Below are positions 60,042 through 64,000 of a DNA stretch of 64,000 bases, piece by piece. Below the pieces are notes generated by a model. It searched no databases and was not told the DNA's origin. It worked only from the letters and a program-made list of their open reading frames with translations. Positions within the stretch are counted from its first letter, which is position 1. The number at the start of each line of letters is the position of its first letter. The stretch covers positions 1 through 64,000 of the forward strand of contig JANOVM010000079.1 in NCBI GenBank assembly GCA_031417395.1, given 5' to 3'. The position numbers and the translations under genes were made by a program. This DNA comes from JADKIH01 sp031417395. GTDB taxonomy: Bacteria; Bacteroidota; Bacteroidia; AKYH767-A; 2013-40CM-41-45.

Positions 60042-61103
60042 TTAGTTTAATTTAGCTAAGAAATAATCGGCTCTAAGCTGGAGTAATCCTAAAAAGATCA
60101 TAGCTATTCCCATCCATTTCAAAATACCCACAGCCCCAAGATAGGCCTTACCATATAAAAGGTGAATCATTAATTGAGGAAAAAAGAAAAAGAATAACGC
60201 TATACCCGAGGTCATCAGGAAAACCAGTAAAGCAGCCTTTAGAAAAAACTTTCTCTTAATGATATTATCCTTTTCTTTTGATATTTCCGGGAACATTACA
60301 TAAGAAATGGCTGTTGTGATAAATAGAGATATTCGTGCCAGGTTAAGTGCTGCAGTCCAGTTACCCGTAAACTCACTTGTGTAAAAATGTTTAATGAAGA
60401 GTGAAGGAAGATTCAGTAACGATTGTATTCCAATATTGACAATGAGTACTTGTAAGATAAACCTGTAAATAGGTTTATGTTCTATTTTTTCGAAGTTATT
60501 TTTTACTTTCCATGTTTCTTTGATATACGGGAACACCATGAGAAAAGCAATTAAATATGCCATACCGTATGCCAGTATAGCACCATTCACACCATATCCT
60601 AAATAAATAAAAACAAAAAGAAGTACCACTCTAGAAAATGATTCAAAGATTAAATTAAAGGCTAAAAATTTAAACTTCTTCATTCCGGGTAAAATACCAT
60701 TGTTAATGGGTAGAAGCAGTGCAAAAACCAAAGTAATACCCACTAAAATTACCGGAACAATGGAATCTATTTTCAGAAACTCAGCAATAAATCTTGAGAA
60801 AATAATGATAATAAAAAATATTATCATTGAAAATGCAAGGACATCGTTTTGTATTCTCTTCCTCAAAATAGCAATTTTACCCAATTCATTATTTGCATTA
60901 AACCTGGCTGTATATTTTGTTACTGCAAAACCTAAAGCTCCTCCCGGTAAAGCAACCAGAAGAAACAATGCCATTAAAGCTCCAAAATTACCATACGCTA
61001 CCGGACCGAGCATTCGTCCAGCAATAAAATGAAAAGTATACGCAAGCATATTGGAGAAAACAATTCCGGTAATTAAAATTGTACTGTTTTTTAATAAAGT
61101 CAT
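60042..61103 (-). CDS. Wzx-type oligosaccharide flippase, short at the C-terminus
   Basis: 353 residues, about ten membrane segments. The opening L-L-K-N-S-T-I-L-I-T-G-I-V and G-R-M-L-G-P-V-A-Y-G-N-F-G belong to the polysaccharide biosynthesis/MATE-like flippase family, which moves lipid-linked sugar units across the inner membrane. Family members usually have 400 or more residues and 12-14 segments; this one stops at Y-F-L-A-K-L-N, where a further segment is expected. I see no homologous continuation in the three frames just downstream. It may be a natural short form or a truncated gene. It fits a glycan cluster but activity is uncertain. Confidence 0.8.
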   Translation of the reverse strand: MTLLKNSTILITGIVFSNMLAYTFHFIAGRMLGPVAYGNFGALMALFLLVALPGGALGFAVTKYTARFNANNELGKIAILRKRIQNDVLAFSMIIFFIIIIFSRFIAEFLKIDSIVPVILVGITLVFALLLPINNGILPGMKKFKFLAFNLIFESFSRVVLLFVFIYLGYGVNGAILAYGMAYLIAFLMVFPYIKETWKVKNNFEKIEHKPIYRFILQVLIVNIGIQSLLNLPSLFIKHFYTSEFTGNWTAALNLARISLFITTAISYVMFPEISKEKDNIIKRKFFLKAALLVFLMTSGIALFFFFFPQLMIHLLYGKAYLGAVGILKWMGIAMIFLGLLQLRADYFLAKLN

Positions 61104-61242
61104 TTAATGTTTTTTAAAAAAAGAATATTAAAAATTCTTTTCAGTACTTCAATTCCCTTAAAAAGGATAATTTTAAAAATGAAAGCTCTTTGAAAATAGA
61201 GTGGTAATAAATTTTGTATAATTTGGTAATTAATATTCAAAA

Positions 61243-63273
61243 TTAATTTTGCTTATATATATACATTCCGAATACATCTTTTACCTGTGTCATGCAGCGT
61301 GTTTCGATTTCTTTAGGTTTATATGTAAATAGAAAATAGTTTACCCCAAGCTTTTTCAAACGGGGAGAGCAGGGATCCATAAAAATTGAGTAGTTATCAT
61401 TCACTACGTTATTCTCATTTAATTTGAATTGTATACTATCGTTCATGTCTATCAAATAAAGCATGTTTATGTGCGCATATCGATTGTAAATAAAATTATA
61501 TTTACCGGCCGGATCAAGAACAGCCATATCTTTTAATAAAGGCACTACTTTAACACCGTTAAAAACATTAATCCCATTCGCCTTAAGAAGATTTGATATA
61601 TGCTGATCGCCAAAGACGGCCCATCGCGCATTTGGTTCTTTCCGGCTGATGTCTTCTGTTGCTTTCACAACCGGATTTTCCAGCACAGCTGAAAGTCCGG
61701 AAGTAAGCGGATGAATTTTTATATTCGAAAAAGTCATTCCCAATAATAGCACGGCGAGAATAGGCTGTGTATATTTTATATGTTTATACCTGATTAACAG
61801 ATAAACGGCAGATAATAAAAAAGTGATTGTGGATATTTGTTGGGAAGTGAAAAAATCTGCCGTGGAACTATTAATATTGTTGCATACCATCCAAACAAAA
61901 ATTATTACCGCTGTTGTCAGAACTCCCAGCTCCGCCCAGGAGAACTTGCCTGTTTTGAGCTGCTCTCTATTTCCGATAAAACAAAAAAGTAAAATACAAT
62001 TACCCACACCTAGAACAGGAAGGGTTCGGTAAACGGGCGACATAGAAAGCAGAGATGCTTTACTTAATAAAGTCGGGAAGCCGATTAATACCCATACCAA
62101 TAAGAAAATTACATAAGCAGATAATGTGAATAGAAGCCAATTCGGTTTTTTCGACTTAAAATAGTTATACGCTATTGCATAAAATACAATAGGAAAGAAC
62201 ATTATAAATCCACTTGCTTCACAGATGTTAAGCCATTCCTTAGGGAAATGAGTATCGGACATATACATTCCAAAAAATTCCGAAAATAGTTTTCCTCCAA
62301 TCAAATCTCCCCCACTTGTGAATCTTTTTCCGGGGTAAGCAGTATTCAAGATAATGTCTGAGGTCTCCTTTATGAGGCCATAATAATGGAAAATGAAAAA
62401 CAACAAAACGAGAAAGCTAGCCGAAAAGATAGAAGTCCTTAACCAGATCTTTTCCCGGATGGTTTTATAATCATTCTTCCATAAAATAAAACCGATGAGT
62501 ATTGCAAGGTATAGATAAATCAAGGGTATCTGCCACGGAGGATATAAGCTTACAATAAAACTGTAAGCGCAAATAATCATTAAGAGTCCTGAGAAAATTA
62601 ATACGTTCTTGTTTTTACTGTATAGTAAAAATAAAAATCCTAATACGATACCGTTAAGGTTTATCATATTTGTGCCAAGCCAATAAGACCACCATTGCAT
62701 CCCTCCGGAAAGAAAGATAAAAAAAGTTCCGAAAATGGAAATCCAGAAATTACTTCGCGTAAGCACCATAAAAAGAATAAATGTGCTGATGATGAAAAAG
62801 AAGATACTGAAATTCCAGGAAAAAGCAAAAGCCCTTTCTATATCGAAGACGAAATAAGACCATACGTTAGGTCTGAGTAACATAGAGAAATCCTTTACAG
62901 GTAATCCAAACATTACAGGTACATTTCCATCACCAAATGTTTGATTGCTTATCGGAAATCCGGATTGGTATTGACCCATAATGCCCGGTGTACTTAACAT
63001 CCATTCGTCCTGGCGTATTCCTTTAGGTGTTCCTGCAATGACACTTTTAGGGTGCTTTTCACCAAAATACTGACTCCAAAGAGCAACAGAAGAAGTGTGA
63101 ATTTTCAAAAGGCTAATTACAAAATAAGTTACAATCATAATTAGCAGGAAAACTTTCACTTTACTGTCAAATACTATTAATGAATTATTTTCAGGAAGGA
63201 GATCCGGTAATTTAGCTTTCCCCGGAAGCTGCTGACCACCACTCTTTTTTTTGCTATTATCTTTTTTAGACAT
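61243..63273 (-). CDS. Large polytopic membrane protein (YfhO/DUF-like), glycan cluster
   Basis: 676 residues. A basic N-terminus (M-S-K-K-D-N-S-K-K-K) is followed by 12 or so membrane segments and periplasmic loops. The first loop has G-I-R-Q-D-E-W-M-L-S-T-P-G and P-N-V-W-S-Y-F, then S-G-G-M-Q-W-W-S. The C-terminal soluble part (from about 540) has N-A-R-W-A-V-F-G-D-Q. This is the layout of YfhO-like/GT-C-type proteins in polysaccharide regions, often thought to add branch sugars. The acidic residues in the first loop fit a GT-C enzyme but I cannot prove it. The next gene on the same strand ends 110 bases upstream. Confidence 0.75.
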   Translation of the reverse strand: MSKKDNSKKKSGGQQLPGKAKLPDLLPENNSLIVFDSKVKVFLLIMIVTYFVISLLKIHTSSVALWSQYFGEKHPKSVIAGTPKGIRQDEWMLSTPGIMGQYQSGFPISNQTFGDGNVPVMFGLPVKDFSMLLRPNVWSYFVFDIERAFAFSWNFSIFFFIISTFILFMVLTRSNFWISIFGTFFIFLSGGMQWWSYWLGTNMINLNGIVLGFLFLLYSKNKNVLIFSGLLMIICAYSFIVSLYPPWQIPLIYLYLAILIGFILWKNDYKTIREKIWLRTSIFSASFLVLLFFIFHYYGLIKETSDIILNTAYPGKRFTSGGDLIGGKLFSEFFGMYMSDTHFPKEWLNICEASGFIMFFPIVFYAIAYNYFKSKKPNWLLFTLSAYVIFLLVWVLIGFPTLLSKASLLSMSPVYRTLPVLGVGNCILLFCFIGNREQLKTGKFSWAELGVLTTAVIIFVWMVCNNINSSTADFFTSQQISTITFLLSAVYLLIRYKHIKYTQPILAVLLLGMTFSNIKIHPLTSGLSAVLENPVVKATEDISRKEPNARWAVFGDQHISNLLKANGINVFNGVKVVPLLKDMAVLDPAGKYNFIYNRYAHINMLYLIDMNDSIQFKLNENNVVNDNYSIFMDPCSPRLKKLGVNYFLFTYKPKEIETRCMTQVKDVFGMYIYKQN

Positions 63274-63383
63274 TGTTGTTTTTGTTTATTTGTAGCCTAT
63301 TAAGGTGCTGTAAAATATACACTTCATTCTAAGAAATTATTGTAAAACTATTAAAATTATATTGATTATAACATAATGTTTAT

Positions 63384-64000
63384 TTAACCAAAATATCTTT
63401 TAATAAGAGTTGCTTGTGTTTGATATAAAGCAATAAACAATAATAGATAAACAAGAAATGCCAATACCTTTTTGTTCGAGAAATTTATTTTAAATGGTAT
63501 TAATCCACAGAACGCCAGGAAGAATGGAAAAATGGCTGGAATAAAGTACCTCCCTTGCACACCTTGTGCAACCAATCCCGTGTCTTCTTTGGTTGTCAGA
63601 TATAATGTTAATATAGTCAATACAAAAACAGAAGAAGAAGTGAAAATAAGAAGTAGTCTTTGAAATAAAGAAAGTCTGAAAGTCTTATCAACTTCAAAAA
63701 GGGCAAGAAAAATAATTAAAAAAGTGAAAATAGAATAAACACTTTTTGGTAATACTGTATCGAGGTATCCCAATATTCCAATAGCACTTTTGTAATACAT
63801 TTCATGAAAGGTCGATACTGTTTGGCTTATAATATCTGCCAACATCAAAGGATTGTTTATAAGCAAATCAGTTTTATTTGACGCGCTGGTCCCACTAATA
63901 TCTGTTACACCCGATAATTTTAGCCAACTAAATGCGAAAACAATGGATAATAAAAAGGTAGAAATAACCACAATTATTGAAAGATTTTTTTTGATTCGGA
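63384..64000 (-). CDS. DUF2142-like polytopic membrane protein (partial, 5-prime end outside the window)
   Basis: At least 205 codons; the frame stays open to the window edge at 64000, and the GTG at 63971 is probably not the real start. Several membrane segments and the loop G-V-Q-G-R-Y-F-I-P-A-I-F-P (about 60 residues from the end), typical of the last part of DUF2142 proteins found in surface-polysaccharide regions. The function is not established; a membrane glycosyltransferase role is often suggested. It precedes the YfhO-like gene on the same strand. Confidence 0.75.
   Translation of the reverse strand, partial: RIKKNLSIIVVISTFLLSIVFAFSWLKLSGVTDISGTSASNKTDLLINNPLMLADIISQTVSTFHEMYYKSAIGILGYLDTVLPKSVYSIFTFLIIFLALFEVDKTFRLSLFQRLLLIFTSSSVFVLTILTLYLTTKEDTGLVAQGVQGRYFIPAIFPFFLAFCGLIPFKINFSNKKVLAFLVYLLLFIALYQTQATLIKRYFG

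Overview
The window looks like a chromosomal segment of a Bacteroidota bacterium (Chitinophagales/Sphingobacteriales-like, order uncertain). It is AT-rich. Seven predicted proteins end in type A Por/type IX secretion (T9SS) sorting domains (NPN or NPF ... GxY/F motifs). Lipoproteins have SCKK/GCKK-type signals, and several promoters fit the Bacteroidetes form TTTG-N19-TAnnTTTG. I found no rRNA, tRNA, CRISPR array, transposase or phage gene. TGA ends many intact genes, so the code is standard.

Layout. 1-1050: tail of a T9SS protein, then a one-gene cassette (328-933) bounded by two co-varying attC-like hairpins. 1.4-3.1 kb: cupin, YqhA-like and YceI-like genes. 3.4-12.5 kb: surface and housekeeping genes (SBBP propeller proteins, an LRR protein, a beta-lactamase-fold/TPR lipoprotein, a GNAT acetyltransferase, an outer-membrane barrel, an AHSA1 protein). 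12.6-13.9 kb: a SigZ-type sigma factor and an 81-residue protein with 22 cysteines. The two genes are preceded by the same bipartite promoter-like motif at identical spacing; a possible structured RNA follows. 14-19 kb: secreted proteins, an OmpR/HisKA two-component pair and a P460-like c-haem lipoprotein. 19-21.4 kb: YtxH protein and the cysE-cysK cysteine operon. Its leader has a small ORF with tandem Cys codons, an antiterminator and an intrinsic terminator, so it looks like cysteine-specific attenuation.

22-31.6 kb: a giant Ig-repeat adhesin, split by one in-frame TGA replacing a conserved Gly codon. 31.9-35.3 kb: a TMTC-like membrane/TPR protein, a small membrane protein and a Tat-exported pirin. 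35.3-47.8 kb: a divergent five-gene locus. A minus-strand operon (three exported proteins of unknown or TPR type) faces a second giant T9SS adhesin and a TSP3/beta-barrel outer-membrane protein. This is my best candidate for an undescribed cell-surface system. 47.8-53.3 kb: a lipoprotein and two related T9SS proteins. 53.8-64 kb: a surface-glycan region (GT39, three GT2, two methyltransferases, a shortened flippase, and two large polytopic membrane proteins, the last cut by the window edge).

The dominant theme is the cell surface: T9SS-exported adhesins and propellers next to glycan-building enzymes. The most informative regulatory findings are the SigZ/Cys-rich pair and the cysE leader. Functional statements rest on motif recognition by eye; no database search was possible.
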